In this document: in pieces, positions 1 to 8,685 of the stretch
Position numbering within the stretch: the stretch's first letter is position 1
Layout of the letters: each line of letters opens with the position of its first letter
Source: Leptolyngbyaceae cyanobacterium RU_5_1
Lineage (GTDB): Bacteria > Cyanobacteriota > Cyanobacteriia > Leptolyngbyales > Leptolyngbyaceae
Length of the DNA stretch: 37,493 bases
Direction of reading: 5' to 3'
NCBI GenBank assembly: GCA_012034055.1
Contig: JAAUSG010000021.1
Location: forward strand, 1-37,493
The notes under the pieces: model-generated
What the model saw: the letters and a program-made list of their open reading frames with translations, nothing else
Told to the model about the DNA's origin: nothing
Database searches by the model: none
Translations under genes and position numbers: made by a program

Positions 1-1
1 T

Positions 2-370
2 AAAACCTTGCAAGGGCATATAAATCGGGTCTGGTCAGTTGCATTTAGCCCAGATGGTCGCACCTTAGCCAGTGGCGGCGATGACCAAACGGTGAGGCTG
101 TGGGATATGCAAACCGCTCAGTGCCTCAAAATCTTGCAAGGACATACCAATTGGGTACGGTCAATTATTTTCAGCCCAAATGGACAAATGCTGGCAAGTG
201 GTAGCCAGGATGAAACAATCAAGCTGTGGAATATTGAAACGGGCAAATGTTTGGAAACTCTGAGAGCGCCCAGACCTTATGAGGGCATGAATATTACGGG
301 TGCAACGGGATTGACTGAGGTTCAGAGGGCGACGCTGATTGCATTGGGGGCGGTGGAGATGGAGGGGTGA
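2..370 (+). CDS. WD40 repeat protein, C-terminal end (5' part outside window)
   Basis: The reading frame is open from the first bases of the window, so the true start lies upstream. Two WD40 blades are visible, each with the GH...V.S.AFSPDG...LASGS.D.T..LWD pattern and joined by the usual CLKILQGH linker. After the last blade comes a tail containing [15 protein letters not shown] and ending in ALGAVEMEG. From memory, this tail is characteristic of the large cyanobacterial NB-ARC/WD40 or caspase/WD40 proteins, so the missing N-terminus may carry an NTPase domain; that is inference. WD40 propellers act as protein interaction scaffolds, so no substrate can be given. The stop codon is followed at once by GATGAAGG tandem repeats. 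Confidence 0.85.
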   Translation, partial: KTLQGHINRVWSVAFSPDGRTLASGGDDQTVRLWDMQTAQCLKILQGHTNWVRSIIFSPNGQMLASGSQDETIKLWNIETGKCLETLRAPRPYEGMNITGATGLTEVQRATLIALGAVEMEG

Positions 371-425
371 GGGGATGAAGGGATGAAGGGATGAAGGGAT
401 GGGGGGAGTAGAGGGGGTAGAGGGG
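371..425. repeat. GATGAAGG tandem repeat (STRR-like)
   Basis: Period-8 repeats of ATGAAGGG decay into G-rich sequence directly after the WD40 stop codon. Similar GATGAAG-type runs recur at about 1275-1375, 19108-19140, 21690-21800 and 23220-23320. They resemble the short tandemly repeated sequences described in filamentous cyanobacteria. No gene is seen between here and tpiA; HIP1 sites occur at 441-448 and nearby. Confidence 0.7.
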
Positions 426-540
426 ATTTAAGGGACGATCGCGATCGCTAGACCTCTAACAACTAAACGTGCGATCGCTGCCCAGAAAGCCGTAGACTGT
501 AGGATGCAAACATTTGATGTTCAACCCTACTAGGTCACCC

Positions 541-1272
541 GTGCGAAAGAGTGTTATTGCTGGCAACTGGAAGATGTACAAAACCCAGACAGAAGCGGCA
601 GAGTTTCTGCAAGGGTTTCTTCCCCTCCTTGAAGAGACCCCCGGCGATCGCGAAGTGGTGCTATGCGTCCCATTCACAGATTTGGAAATTCTGTCGAGGA
701 GCTTGCACGGCAGCAGCGTCCGCCTCGGTGCCCAAAACGTTCATTGGGAACCGGCTGGGGCTTATACCGGAGAAATTTCTGCTCCCATGCTGACGGAGTT
801 GGCAGTGCGCTATGTGATCATCGGTCATAGCGAACGACGCCAATACTTTGGCGAAACAGACGAGACGGTGAATAAGCGGATCAGAGCTACCCAGAGTGCC
901 GGACTCGTGCCAATCTTGTGCGTTGGTGAGACGAAGCAGCAACGCGATAGGGGAGAGACCGAGTCACTAATTTGTCAGCAAATTGAAGCAGGTTTGATTG
1001 GAGTTGACCAGGGGAACCTGGTGATTGCCTATGAACCCATTTGGGCGATCGGAACTGGGGACACCTGTGAGTGCAACGAGGCAAATCGGGTGATTGGTCT
1101 GATTCGCAGTCGCTTGAACAACCCAAATGTGCCCATCCAGTATGGCGGTTCTGTGAAACCTGACAATATCGATGAGATTATGTCCCAGCCTGAAATCGAT
1201 GGCGCACTCGTCGGCGGAGCTAGCTTGCAGCCTGAGAGCTTTGCCAGGATTGTGAATTATCAGGCGATCTAA
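541..1272 (+). CDS. tpiA: Triosephosphate isomerase
   Basis: Interconverts dihydroxyacetone phosphate and glyceraldehyde 3-phosphate in the Calvin cycle and glycolysis; cytosolic. All active-site elements are present, counted from the GTG at 541: N9 and K11 in AGNWKMYK, H96 in IIGHSERR, E165 in [11 protein letters not shown], and the phosphate-binding YGGSV and GALVGGASL segments near the C-terminus. The GTG start gives 243 residues, the usual family length, and places the conserved first strand ([10 protein letters not shown]) at the N-terminus. In-frame TTG 514 and ATG 517 would add nine or eight unconserved residues. It converges on the cyclase gene, and the gap is filled with tandem repeats. 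Nothing in the protein looks degraded. Confidence 0.96.
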   Translation: MRKSVIAGNWKMYKTQTEAAEFLQGFLPLLEETPGDREVVLCVPFTDLEILSRSLHGSSVRLGAQNVHWEPAGAYTGEISAPMLTELAVRYVIIGHSERRQYFGETDETVNKRIRATQSAGLVPILCVGETKQQRDRGETESLICQQIEAGLIGVDQGNLVIAYEPIWAIGTGDTCECNEANRVIGLIRSRLNNPNVPIQYGGSVKPDNIDEIMSQPEIDGALVGGASLQPESFARIVNYQAI

Positions 1273-1274
1273 AA

Positions 1275-1375
1275 GGGAGTGGGGAGATGCAGGGATGAAG
1301 CGGTGAAGAAATGAAGCGTGTGTATTTGTCTTTAATCCCTTCACCCCTCTACCCTTCATCTCCCTCGCAACAGGT
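1275..1375. repeat. GATGAAG-type repeats between convergent tpiA and cyclase genes
   Basis: Degenerate GATGAAG/GTGAAG units run from just after the tpiA stop into the last codons of the minus-strand cyclase gene. The complementary CTTCATC/CCCTTCA units on the right form an imperfect inverted repeat with the left half. The cyclase stop codon (1356-1358) lies inside the repeat. Confidence 0.6.
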
Positions 1376-2408
1376 AAGTTCTCATCTCCCCTTTGCCTTT
1401 GATGTCAATCACGCCGCGTTCCTGAAACTGATACTTGGTGTGCAGGAGCTGGTAAGTTGCTTCGGTGACCTGGATAGAGCCTGAAATACCTTGAGACTCC
1501 ATGCGGCTGGCGGTATTGACGGTATCGCCCCAGAGGTCGTAGATGAATTTTTTGGTGCCGATTACACCGGCAACGACCGGGCCAGTGCTGATGCCTAGCC
1601 GCAGACTGATGGATTCGCCCGTTTTCTGGTTGAATTTGGCGATCGCGTCCTGCATGTCCAGTGCCATCTCCGCGATCGCCTCTGCATGGTCAGGACGAGT
1701 CGTTGGAATGCCCCCCACCACCATGTAGGCATCGCCGATGGTTTTGATCTTTTCTAGCCGATGCAGATCTGCGAGATGGTCAAAGGCGGAGAAGATTTCG
1801 TTGAGCAGGCTGACGATCGCGATCGGCGCTCGGTGGCTAGAGAGTTGAGTGAAATCGACAATGTCCGCAAACAGAACGGTGGCCTCGGTAAAACTCTCCG
1901 CGATCGTTTGCTGCTCTTGTTTCAACTGTTCTGCGACTGACTTTGGCAAGATGCTTAACAAAAGCCGTTCGGACTTTTCTTGTTCGACTTGAATCTGTTT
2001 CAGATAGGCTTGTTCCTGGTCACGCAGGCGCTTTTTTTCTAAACAGGCTCCAATCCGTGCTCTCAGCAGCGTTGGATTGAAGGGCTTGAACAGGTAATCT
2101 TCAGCCCCCAGCTCAATGCAGCGAACGACGCTTTCAATGTCATCCAGTGCTGAAATCATAATCACTGGGATATGCCGCAGAGCTGGATCTGCCTTGAGCT
2201 GCTCCAGCACCTGGAAGCCATCCATCTCTGGCATCATGATATCGCAGAGCACAATGTCGTAGGGTTGTTGCTGAAGAAGGTTGATCGCCCGTCGCCCATT
2301 TTCAGCCACAGTAACGGTGTGTCCCTGTTTGCGAAGCCGACGAGACAGCAATTCACGGTTTGCCTCCACATCATCTACCACCAGCATTGAGCCGTATTCA
2401 GCGTCCAT
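1356..2408 (-). CDS. Response regulator with class III adenylate cyclase output domain
   Basis: A receiver domain (about residues 6-122, phospho-acceptor D56 in VLCDIMMPEMDG) is joined by a charged helical linker (125-170) to a class III nucleotide cyclase domain (173-345). Metal-binding D182 (FADIVDF) and D226 (TIGDAYM) are present. So are the adenine-specifying K222 and D291 (KIKTIGD, YDLWGD) and transition-state N298 and R302 (VNTASRM). By known class III rules this predicts ATP as substrate and cAMP as product, with activity set by phosphorylation. It lies 540 bp downstream of the kinase/CheY pair on the same strand, so functional coupling is plausible but not shown. A second ATG at codon 8 is an alternative start. 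The stop codon sits in a GATGAAGG repeat. Confidence 0.93.
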   Translation of the reverse strand: MDAEYGSMLVVDDVEANRELLSRRLRKQGHTVTVAENGRRAINLLQQQPYDIVLCDIMMPEMDGFQVLEQLKADPALRHIPVIMISALDDIESVVRCIELGAEDYLFKPFNPTLLRARIGACLEKKRLRDQEQAYLKQIQVEQEKSERLLLSILPKSVAEQLKQEQQTIAESFTEATVLFADIVDFTQLSSHRAPIAIVSLLNEIFSAFDHLADLHRLEKIKTIGDAYMVVGGIPTTRPDHAEAIAEMALDMQDAIAKFNQKTGESISLRLGISTGPVVAGVIGTKKFIYDLWGDTVNTASRMESQGISGSIQVTEATYQLLHTKYQFQERGVIDIKGKGEMRTYLLRGR

Positions 2409-2612
2409 GCGATACCCTCAAGCAACTAGCTGTTAGCTGTCCGCTATTAGAATGTTTGGTTTAGTTGCGTCCATCTGCTTATCCATTCGTCAGCCATTAA
2501 TTGACAGACCACCAGGTTATCCAGCCTATAGCGTTTTAGCTTACTACAGGGTTCACATGAAGGGTTCACATGAGTTGAGTCAATAGATGACAAACCGGAC
2601 TCAACCGAACTG

Positions 2613-2734
2613 AATAAGTAGGCAGCCTAATTATTTGTAGGATGGGTTAGCGTTAGCGTACCCCATGCGGGCGTTGGGCTTCCTGCGTCAACCCAACCTA
2701 CAGTATCTTCAATTTGAATAGAGCCACTTACTTA
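2613..2734. mobile_element. MITE-like palindromic element, family A, copy 1
   Basis: A 65-nt core (2637-2701) starts GTAGGATGGGTTAGCG and ends CAACCCAACCTAC, so its ends are complementary. Weak outer arms AATAAGTA and ACTTACTTA extend the symmetry to about 122 nt. A second copy with a core of identical length is at 36446-36510. It has no coding capacity. It lies in the 542-bp gap between the cyclase and CheY-like genes, where I see no gene. Confidence 0.6.
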
Positions 2735-2782
2735 CCCTAATGTCCAATAGCTGAAAGCCAATCGCGATTAGCTTTTTGCAGC

Positions 2783-2854
2783 TAAACCACATCCAGCTCG
2801 GAACCTGTAGCTTTCCCTTCAGAAAAACTCCAGGTCTGGACGTGGACAAGGTTT
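2783..2854. repeat. 72-nt dispersed hairpin repeat, copy 1
   Basis: This segment is nearly identical over 72 nt to 8519-8590. Its ends CCACATCCAG (2787-2796) and CTGGACGTGG (2836-2845) pair imperfectly, so each copy can fold into a hairpin. The shared interior includes CTTCAGAAAAACTCCAG. It lies between the CheY-like gene and the cyclase gene and may affect read-through, which is inference. Confidence 0.65.
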
Positions 2855-2950
2855 AAGTAGAACTTGTTAAGTTATTCTTCACGACTGAAAGACTCTTTCT
2901 GGAAGGTTTCTTCTAATGTAGCTAACTTCCTAGGTAATATTCACTAGGCG

Positions 2951-3328
2951 TTAAGCGATTACCTGAGTACCCAAAAGTGCTTGAATTTTAGCCATTAAGC
3001 GCGGAAATTCAACGGGTTTAGTGTCGTAGTCGTCGCAACCAGCGGCGATGCACCGTTCCCGATCGCCCGCCATTGCATGCGCTGTCAGTGCAATGATTGG
3101 AATGGAGTGGGTTTCTGGGGCAGCCCTCAGCTGCCGTGCTGCTTCCCAGCCATCCAGCTTTGGCAAACTCATGTCCATCAAAATCAGGTCAGGAATTTCG
3201 GTGCGTGCGATCGCCACTCCCTCGATGCCATCCACTGCCACTAACAGTTGAAATCCCTTGCGTTCCAGACGACGGGACAACATATCGCGGTTCATTTCGT
3301 TATCTTCAACCAGCAGAATTCTAGTCAT
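2951..3328 (-). CDS. CheY/DivK-like single-domain response regulator
   Basis: A 125-residue stand-alone receiver domain. It shows the acidic pocket (LLVEDNEMNRD), the phospho-acceptor Asp in LILMDMSLPKLDGW, the switch Thr in IIALTAHAM and the conserved Lys in YDTKPVEF. The start chosen is the ATG at 3328, preceded by GGGGAGGAAGCC, a good ribosome site; an in-frame upstream extension lies wholly inside the kinase gene. Its first 8 nt overlap the end of the hybrid kinase gene, so translational coupling is likely and it is the natural phosphorelay partner of that kinase. It has no output domain, so it should act by protein contact or as a phosphate shuttle. Confidence 0.93.
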   Translation of the reverse strand: MTRILLVEDNEMNRDMLSRRLERKGFQLLVAVDGIEGVAIARTEIPDLILMDMSLPKLDGWEAARQLRAAPETHSIPIIALTAHAMAGDRERCIAAGCDDYDTKPVEFPRLMAKIQALLGTQVIA

Positions 3329-6300
3329 GGCTTCCTCCCCTAACGTTGAGGCGATGACGAGTGTAACTACATACCACGTCACGGACTTCCTCTAATAATT
3401 CCTCGCGGTTATAGGCACCCTTCTGGAGAATTTGTTCAACGTATCCGTTCAATTTGTGTTGGTCGGCGATTGTCAAATCCATGGCCGTGACCACTACCAC
3501 TGGAATTGAGCGGTAGTCCTCGCGGCTGCGCAGCTCTGTAATGAACTGAAAGCCGTCCATTTCTGGCATCATCAAATCCAAAATAATCAGATCAGGTTTT
3601 TGCTCAAAGAGTCGCTCCAACGCTACTCGACCGTTTTCAGCCTCGATCACACTCCAACCCTGCCGCGTCAGAATCCGTTGAAAAATGACGCGCGTAGCGA
3701 GATCATCTTCGGCAACCAGGACTCGACCCGCAGACGAGGGGCGATCGCTTGCCTGAGAATTTTCATCTTGTTGCAGTCGATACTTGTTCAACACTTTGAC
3801 GAGTTGCTTGTAGTCCATGGGTTTGGTCAAATAGTCCGAGGCACCCAGCGAAAAGCCTAAATTCTGGTTATCCACAATTGTCAGTAAAACAATTGGAATA
3901 TCTGCCAGCTCTGGGTCAGACTTTAATTTGGGCAGCACCGACCAACCACTCATCTTGGGCATCATCACATCCAGTGTGATCACATCGGGGCGGAGCTTTT
4001 TAGCCACGTAGAGTCCCTCTTGTCCATTAGACGCGGTTTCGACCCGAAAGCCCTCTTTGCCCAAACGGTGCATCATCAGGTCGCGGACTGCTGGGTCATC
4101 ATCAATTACCAGAATTGTGGCGATCGGGGGTAAGGGGTCTATCGGAGCCGTTGGCGTTGAAGGCGCGATCGCAGAAGCGGGTTCAGCGAACGGTGACTCA
4201 ATGGATCGGTCGTGAACCTCAACGGGTAGACAAATGGTGAAGGTTGAGCCGTGGTTCAGTTCGCTCTCAACGGTAATGTCGCCGCCCATCAGCTGGCAGA
4301 AGCGCTGGGTAATAGCTAGTCCCAACCCGGTGCCGCCATATTTGCGGGTAGTGGAGCTATCCGCCTGGGTAAACGGCTGGAACAGCTTCGCGACTTGTTC
4401 GGGTGCAATGCCAATACCGGTATCGGAGACGCGGAAAATGATTTGGGGAGAGGGGGGGATTTTAGATTTTGGATTTTGGATTTTGGATTGAGGATTCTCC
4501 CTATCCCCCTGTCTCCATGTCCCCGTGGCAGACTCCTCTCTCCTCTCTCCTCTCTCCTCTCTCCTTGTGACTGTCAACGTAATTGTTCCGTTCTCGGTGA
4601 ACTTGCTGGCGTTGCTGAGTAGGTTGAGCAGGGTTTGGCGGACTTTGGTGAGATCGGCGTGGAGGCTGCCGGAATTTTCGGGACAAATGACGGTGAAGGT
4701 GTTGCCGTTTTTCTCAATTAGGGGTTGGACGGTGGCTTTGACTTCAGTGATCAGGTCGGCAATCTCGAACGTTTCTAGATACAGCCCCATTTTGCCTGCC
4801 TCGATCTTGGAAATATCGAGGATGTCGTTGATTAAGCCCAGCAAATTTTTGCCAGCGCCACGAATTTTTTCTAAATCGGGAATAAGGTCGTCATATCCCA
4901 GGTCGCTGGAGTCTTCTTGCAGCATTTCGCTGTAGCCGATGATGGCATTGAGGGGAGTGCGTAGTTCATGGCTCATGTTCGCCAGGAATTGGCTTTTGGC
5001 GCGGTTGGCGGCTTCAGCGACTTCTTTGGCTTTGAAGAGTTCGTCGGCGGCTCGTTTGCGATCGCTGATGTCTGTTAGCGTACCCTCGTAATACAACAGG
5101 TCACCGTTACTATCTCGCACAGCACGCGCGTTTTCAGAAATCCAGATGCTGCTGCCGTCCCGACGGTAGATTCGAGATTCAAAGTCAATCACGCCATCGT
5201 GCTGATCCATGAGCTGGATAAACTGGGAGCGTCGGTACGGCTCGACGTATAGCTCGTGCTCGATGTGATTGGACAGCCTGGCAATTAACTGGTCTGGTGA
5301 TTCATAGCCATAAATTTTTGCCAGGGCAGGATTGGCGCTGATGTACTCACCGGCAGGCGTGGTTTGAAAGATCCCATCTACCGCATTTTCAAAAATGCTG
5401 CGGTACTTTTCTTCTGCCTCCTGCAGGGCGGCTTCGGTCTGTTTACGATTGGTGATATCCATCGTGACGCCAGTCAACCGCACCGGCTTACCGTCTGCAT
5501 CCCGCATCACACTGCCGCGACTATTCACCCAATGCACACTGCCATCCGTCCAAATAATGCGGTACTCGGCATTGTATTCACTGCTACTCTCAAGCGCGCG
5601 CGACTCGGCTTCTGTGACGATCGCTTTATCCTCTGGATGGATGCACTCAAAAAAGTCAGCATATTTTTTGTCAAGACACTCTGCATCGTTTTTGACACCA
5701 AAAATACGGGCCACTTCCTTTGACCACTTTTCCTCGCCAGTGACAATATTCCAGTCCCAGGCTCCCATCCGAGCCGACTGCAGTGCCATCCGCAACAGTG
5801 CTTCCTGGTCGCTGAGTGCGGTTTCGGCGCGTTGCCGTTCCTGTTCAGCATGTTTGCGTTGGATGAACTGACCAATCTGCTTGCCGATGGTGTTCATCAT
5901 CTCCAGCAGTTTCCGATCCGGTTTGTGGGTTTGATGACTGAAAAACGCCATCACTCCCGTTGTTTGTTCGTTACAAACGATGGGGCAGGCGATCGCCGTA
6001 TGCAACCCCGCCTCAGCCGCCGCCTCGGCCCGCCGAAAACTGGACTCTTGGGAAAAATCTTTAATCCAGACCGCCTCACCTGTGCTCCACACCTGCCCAA
6101 CAACACCAATCTCTGGAGCAAACGTCATTTTTCGAGTAGTAGCAGCAAAATGGGTGAAGTCCTGGGCTGGATCATGCCAACTATGAACCAGCTCGATCGC
6201 CTCAGTATTCGGGTTAAGGGCCCACAACTCTCCCCAGTCCCACCTTAATGCGGTGCAGATGGCTTCCAGCAAGTTGGGGGTGGCCTCGTCAAGGGTCATC

Positions 6301-7385
6301 GAGTCAGCAAGCGCACGAGTCGTAGCATACTGCACGCTCAACCGTTGTTCTGTTCGACGGCGCTTCTTAAAGTTACGAAAAAGGGTAATAAAGACAGAGA
6401 GCAGGGTCAAGAACACCAACCCCCCAAAAAACTGGATTTGATATTTCCGTTGCGCGAATTGGTCGATTTTCGTTTGCAGCAACCGATCCAGTGCGGGGAC
6501 AGTCGCATCGTAAAGGCGAAATTGGGCTGCGATCGCGCGATCGCCCAGCACCTTGAAGTTGTCATAGGTAACCTTTTCAGGACTGGTACTGGCCCTATAG
6601 ATCAGCTTCAAAAACGTTTTGCTGCTTAACGTCGCTCGTTGAATATCGCTCTCCAATTCAGGCTGCAACCCTGAATTCACATTAAGGGCAACCCGGGTGC
6701 CTCGTTGAATTGCCTTTAAAGGGGTTTGAATGGAGTTATATAAAACGACCAGTTGAATTTTTTCGTCTATCTGAACATATTTGCGCTTGGCAATCTCTGC
6801 CCCAATCTCCTGAACCTGCACTGAATTCATGAGCATGGCCGGGAGCTGATTCACCGTTGCATCCATGAGGTAATACGAATCCAAATTTGCATCCAGGATC
6901 AGGTTTGAGGTATCTGCGGCATGGTCTATCAGCGACAGGAGACTGTTATTTAAACTGGTATGGAGTTCCAGATTTGTGATGGGTGAGTAGAGAAACACGC
7001 CATTCTCAAGATGCTGCCATTTCGCTTTGAGCTGTTGCCACGGGTCAGTTGTCTTCAAGGTACTGCCCAGTTTCTGATCCAGAGTATCAATTGTTTGGAT
7101 CGTGGCAGCCACCTCAGTCTGCTGACTCAAGATTCTGTCTTTCAGGTTTTCCTGACGGTGCACCCCATATTCGTGGATGAGTTGCTGATGCTGGATCAAG
7201 CGCTCCAGTAGTTGGCGCAGAGCAGCATTGTACTGAATTCCCAGACGTTCTTTTGCCGTAAACTCAATGCTGCCATTAATTTCAGCAATAAGACGATTCA
7301 GGACGACCCCAAACGGCACGACCAGGAGGATAAATAAGCTAATAAAAACTCCCTGGGGGGGCAATCGCCTCAGTAGGTTTTTCAT
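3321..7385 (-). CDS. Membrane hybrid histidine kinase (GAF, 2 PAS, HisKA, HATPase, 2 receivers)
   Basis: A 1354-residue membrane sensor kinase. Order: membrane helix 13-35, periplasmic alpha-helical sensor region about 36-316, membrane helix 318-337, GAF about 360-510, PAS/PAC about 530-648, PAS/PAC about 655-778, HisKA with H806 in NMSHELRTPLN, HATPase with N925 in LLSNASKF and glycine boxes DTGIGI and GGTGLGLAI. Two receiver domains follow, with phospho-acceptors D1139 and D1270. Residues 941-980, between the N box and DTGIGI, are low-complexity (RREERGERREE...) and are encoded by tandem repeats that look like intergenic DNA. The reading frame is kept and all catalytic motifs survive. The CheY-like gene overlaps its 3' end by 8 nt; folP diverges 238 bp away. 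The signal sensed is unknown. Confidence 0.95.
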   Translation of the reverse strand: MKNLLRRLPPQGVFISLFILLVVPFGVVLNRLIAEINGSIEFTAKERLGIQYNAALRQLLERLIQHQQLIHEYGVHRQENLKDRILSQQTEVAATIQTIDTLDQKLGSTLKTTDPWQQLKAKWQHLENGVFLYSPITNLELHTSLNNSLLSLIDHAADTSNLILDANLDSYYLMDATVNQLPAMLMNSVQVQEIGAEIAKRKYVQIDEKIQLVVLYNSIQTPLKAIQRGTRVALNVNSGLQPELESDIQRATLSSKTFLKLIYRASTSPEKVTYDNFKVLGDRAIAAQFRLYDATVPALDRLLQTKIDQFAQRKYQIQFFGGLVFLTLLSVFITLFRNFKKRRRTEQRLSVQYATTRALADSMTLDEATPNLLEAICTALRWDWGELWALNPNTEAIELVHSWHDPAQDFTHFAATTRKMTFAPEIGVVGQVWSTGEAVWIKDFSQESSFRRAEAAAEAGLHTAIACPIVCNEQTTGVMAFFSHQTHKPDRKLLEMMNTIGKQIGQFIQRKHAEQERQRAETALSDQEALLRMALQSARMGAWDWNIVTGEEKWSKEVARIFGVKNDAECLDKKYADFFECIHPEDKAIVTEAESRALESSSEYNAEYRIIWTDGSVHWVNSRGSVMRDADGKPVRLTGVTMDITNRKQTEAALQEAEEKYRSIFENAVDGIFQTTPAGEYISANPALAKIYGYESPDQLIARLSNHIEHELYVEPYRRSQFIQLMDQHDGVIDFESRIYRRDGSSIWISENARAVRDSNGDLLYYEGTLTDISDRKRAADELFKAKEVAEAANRAKSQFLANMSHELRTPLNAIIGYSEMLQEDSSDLGYDDLIPDLEKIRGAGKNLLGLINDILDISKIEAGKMGLYLETFEIADLITEVKATVQPLIEKNGNTFTVICPENSGSLHADLTKVRQTLLNLLSNASKFTENGTITLTVTRREERGERREESATGTWRQGDRENPQSKIQNPKSKIPPSPQIIFRVSDTGIGIAPEQVAKLFQPFTQADSSTTRKYGGTGLGLAITQRFCQLMGGDITVESELNHGSTFTICLPVEVHDRSIESPFAEPASAIAPSTPTAPIDPLPPIATILVIDDDPAVRDLMMHRLGKEGFRVETASNGQEGLYVAKKLRPDVITLDVMMPKMSGWSVLPKLKSDPELADIPIVLLTIVDNQNLGFSLGASDYLTKPMDYKQLVKVLNKYRLQQDENSQASDRPSSAGRVLVAEDDLATRVIFQRILTRQGWSVIEAENGRVALERLFEQKPDLIILDLMMPEMDGFQFITELRSREDYRSIPVVVVTAMDLTIADQHKLNGYVEQILQKGAYNREELLEEVRDVVCSYTRHRLNVRGGSHD
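4446..4565 (-). repeat. In-frame tandem-repeat block inside the kinase ATPase domain
   Basis: Exactly 120 nt (40 codons) within the hybrid kinase gene. On the plus strand it contains heptamer runs of TTTTGGA (about 4455-4488) and of CTCTCCT (about 4533-4563), linked by C/T-rich sequence. The same types of repeat occur elsewhere in this window only in intergenic DNA. It encodes an Arg/Glu/Ser/Pro-rich loop between two strands of the HATPase fold. Confidence 0.8.
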
Positions 7386-7623
7386 GAAGTTGCCTCATTG
7401 GATTTCCGGTAGAAATCGATCGCGCTAGCCGTTCTGATCTGTATTCAATCCACATTCAATCCACTCCGCCGGAGAAGTGGTTCACCCCTACGGGTGTGTT
7501 GAACCCGATCAAAACGCTGTAGCAGTGATGAGGTAGATGCGGCTCCTGAGTGCGGTAATTACTGATATTCCCATGCCTATTAATTTATCATTCTTTCAAA
7601 AATTTTCGGACACTTAGCATCCT

Positions 7624-8502
7624 ATGGAAATGTCCTCTACTTTCACCAACCCTTTATCTTTGCCGACGTGGACGCTGCGAAACCGGAAATTTTCCTGGGG
7701 AGAGCGTACTTATTTAATGGGGATTTTGAATGTGACTCCAGACAGCTTTAGCGATGGAGGGCAGTTCAACACGCTGGAGTTGGCTTTAAGGCAAGCGCGA
7801 TCGCTGGTTGAGTCAGGGGCAGATCTGTTGGATATTGGTGGGCAATCGACCCGGCCCCAGGCAACTGAAATTTCCCTGGATGAGGAGCTGAACCGGGTTA
7901 TTCCGATTTTGCAAGCGATTCGGCAGGACATTGATATTCCGATTTCGGTCGATACAACACGGGCCGCCGTCGCCCGGGCCGCGATCGCCGCTGGAGCCGA
8001 CCTGATCAACGATATCTCTGCAGCCACCTACGACTCAGACATGCTACCGACTGCGGCTGAATTGGGTGTTCCGATCATCCTGATGCATATTCGGGGAACC
8101 CCGCAGACGATGCAGCAGCTGACCGACTACCAGGACGTGATCGGGGAGATTCTGGAATTTCTCAAACAGCGGATTGAAGCGGCTGTAGATACGGGGGTTG
8201 ACCACAGCCAGATTGCGATCGATCCCGGGATCGGCTTTGCCAAAACCTACCGCCAAAGCCTGGAGATTCTGCGTCGTCTATCGGAGTTTCGTGCCCTCAA
8301 CTGCCCGATCCTGGTGGGACCATCCCGCAAAAGCTTCATTGGCCACATTTTGGATCAGCCCGATCCAAAACAACGCATTTGGGGAACAGCGGCGGCCTGT
8401 TGTGCCGCGATCGCGGGTTCAACCGACATCCTCCGTGTCCATGATGTTCGCAAAATCCACGATGTTTGCCGTGTTGCGGACGCAATCTGGCGAACAAAAT
8501 GA
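7624..8502 (+). CDS. folP: Dihydropteroate synthase
   Basis: Condenses 6-hydroxymethyl-dihydropterin pyrophosphate with p-aminobenzoate in folate synthesis; cytosolic TIM barrel. The 292 residues carry the family signatures in order: MGILNVTPDSFSDGG (32-46), LLDIGGQSTRP (68-78), SVDTTR (108-113), LINDISA (127-133), MHIRGTP (154-160), DPGIGFAKT (200-208), VGPSRKSFIG (231-240, with catalytic Lys 236) and RVHDV (271-275). The third residue is a second in-frame ATG (7630) and neither has a clear ribosome site, so the start is uncertain by two codons. It diverges from the hybrid kinase. From memory tpiA and folP are often close in cyanobacteria; here a 6-kb minus-strand signalling block lies between them. 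Confidence 0.95.
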   Translation: MEMSSTFTNPLSLPTWTLRNRKFSWGERTYLMGILNVTPDSFSDGGQFNTLELALRQARSLVESGADLLDIGGQSTRPQATEISLDEELNRVIPILQAIRQDIDIPISVDTTRAAVARAAIAAGADLINDISAATYDSDMLPTAAELGVPIILMHIRGTPQTMQQLTDYQDVIGEILEFLKQRIEAAVDTGVDHSQIAIDPGIGFAKTYRQSLEILRRLSEFRALNCPILVGPSRKSFIGHILDQPDPKQRIWGTAAACCAAIAGSTDILRVHDVRKIHDVCRVADAIWRTK

Positions 8503-8518
8503 ATAGCCGTCACTAACA

Positions 8519-8590
8519 TAAACCACGTCCAGCTCGGAATCTATAGCTTTCTCTTCAGAAAAACTCCAGGTCTGGACGTGAACACGGTTC
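8519..8590. repeat. 72-nt dispersed hairpin repeat, copy 2
   Basis: Near-identical to 2783-2854. The stem arms CCACGTCCAG (8523-8532) and CTGGACGTG (8572-8580) pair almost perfectly. The one arm difference from copy 1 (CCACG here, CCACA there) improves pairing. It begins 16 nt after the folP stop, in the gap between convergent folP and the SPFH gene. Confidence 0.65.
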
Positions 8591-8685
8591 AGTTGCCTAA
8601 AAATCCGAGTTTTTGGTCAAAAGGCGTAAGTCCTGCCACATTCGTAAGCGTTCTGACCAAAGCTATATTTCCATCGACCTACTGA

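Noticed and set aside
371-425. Possible CRISPR array (regular repeats)
   Set aside because: Units are 7-8 nt tandem repeats without spacers; no cas genes are seen anywhere in the window.
2409-2950. tRNA or structured RNA gene in the 542-bp gap
   Set aside because: No cloverleaf or known ncRNA signature; the structure seen is explained by the two repeat elements.
5395-5871. Long antisense open frames within the hybrid kinase gene (also 5832-6248 and others)
   Set aside because: They mirror the codon pattern of the kinase, have no family resemblance and no ribosome sites; the kinase frame carries all recognised domains.
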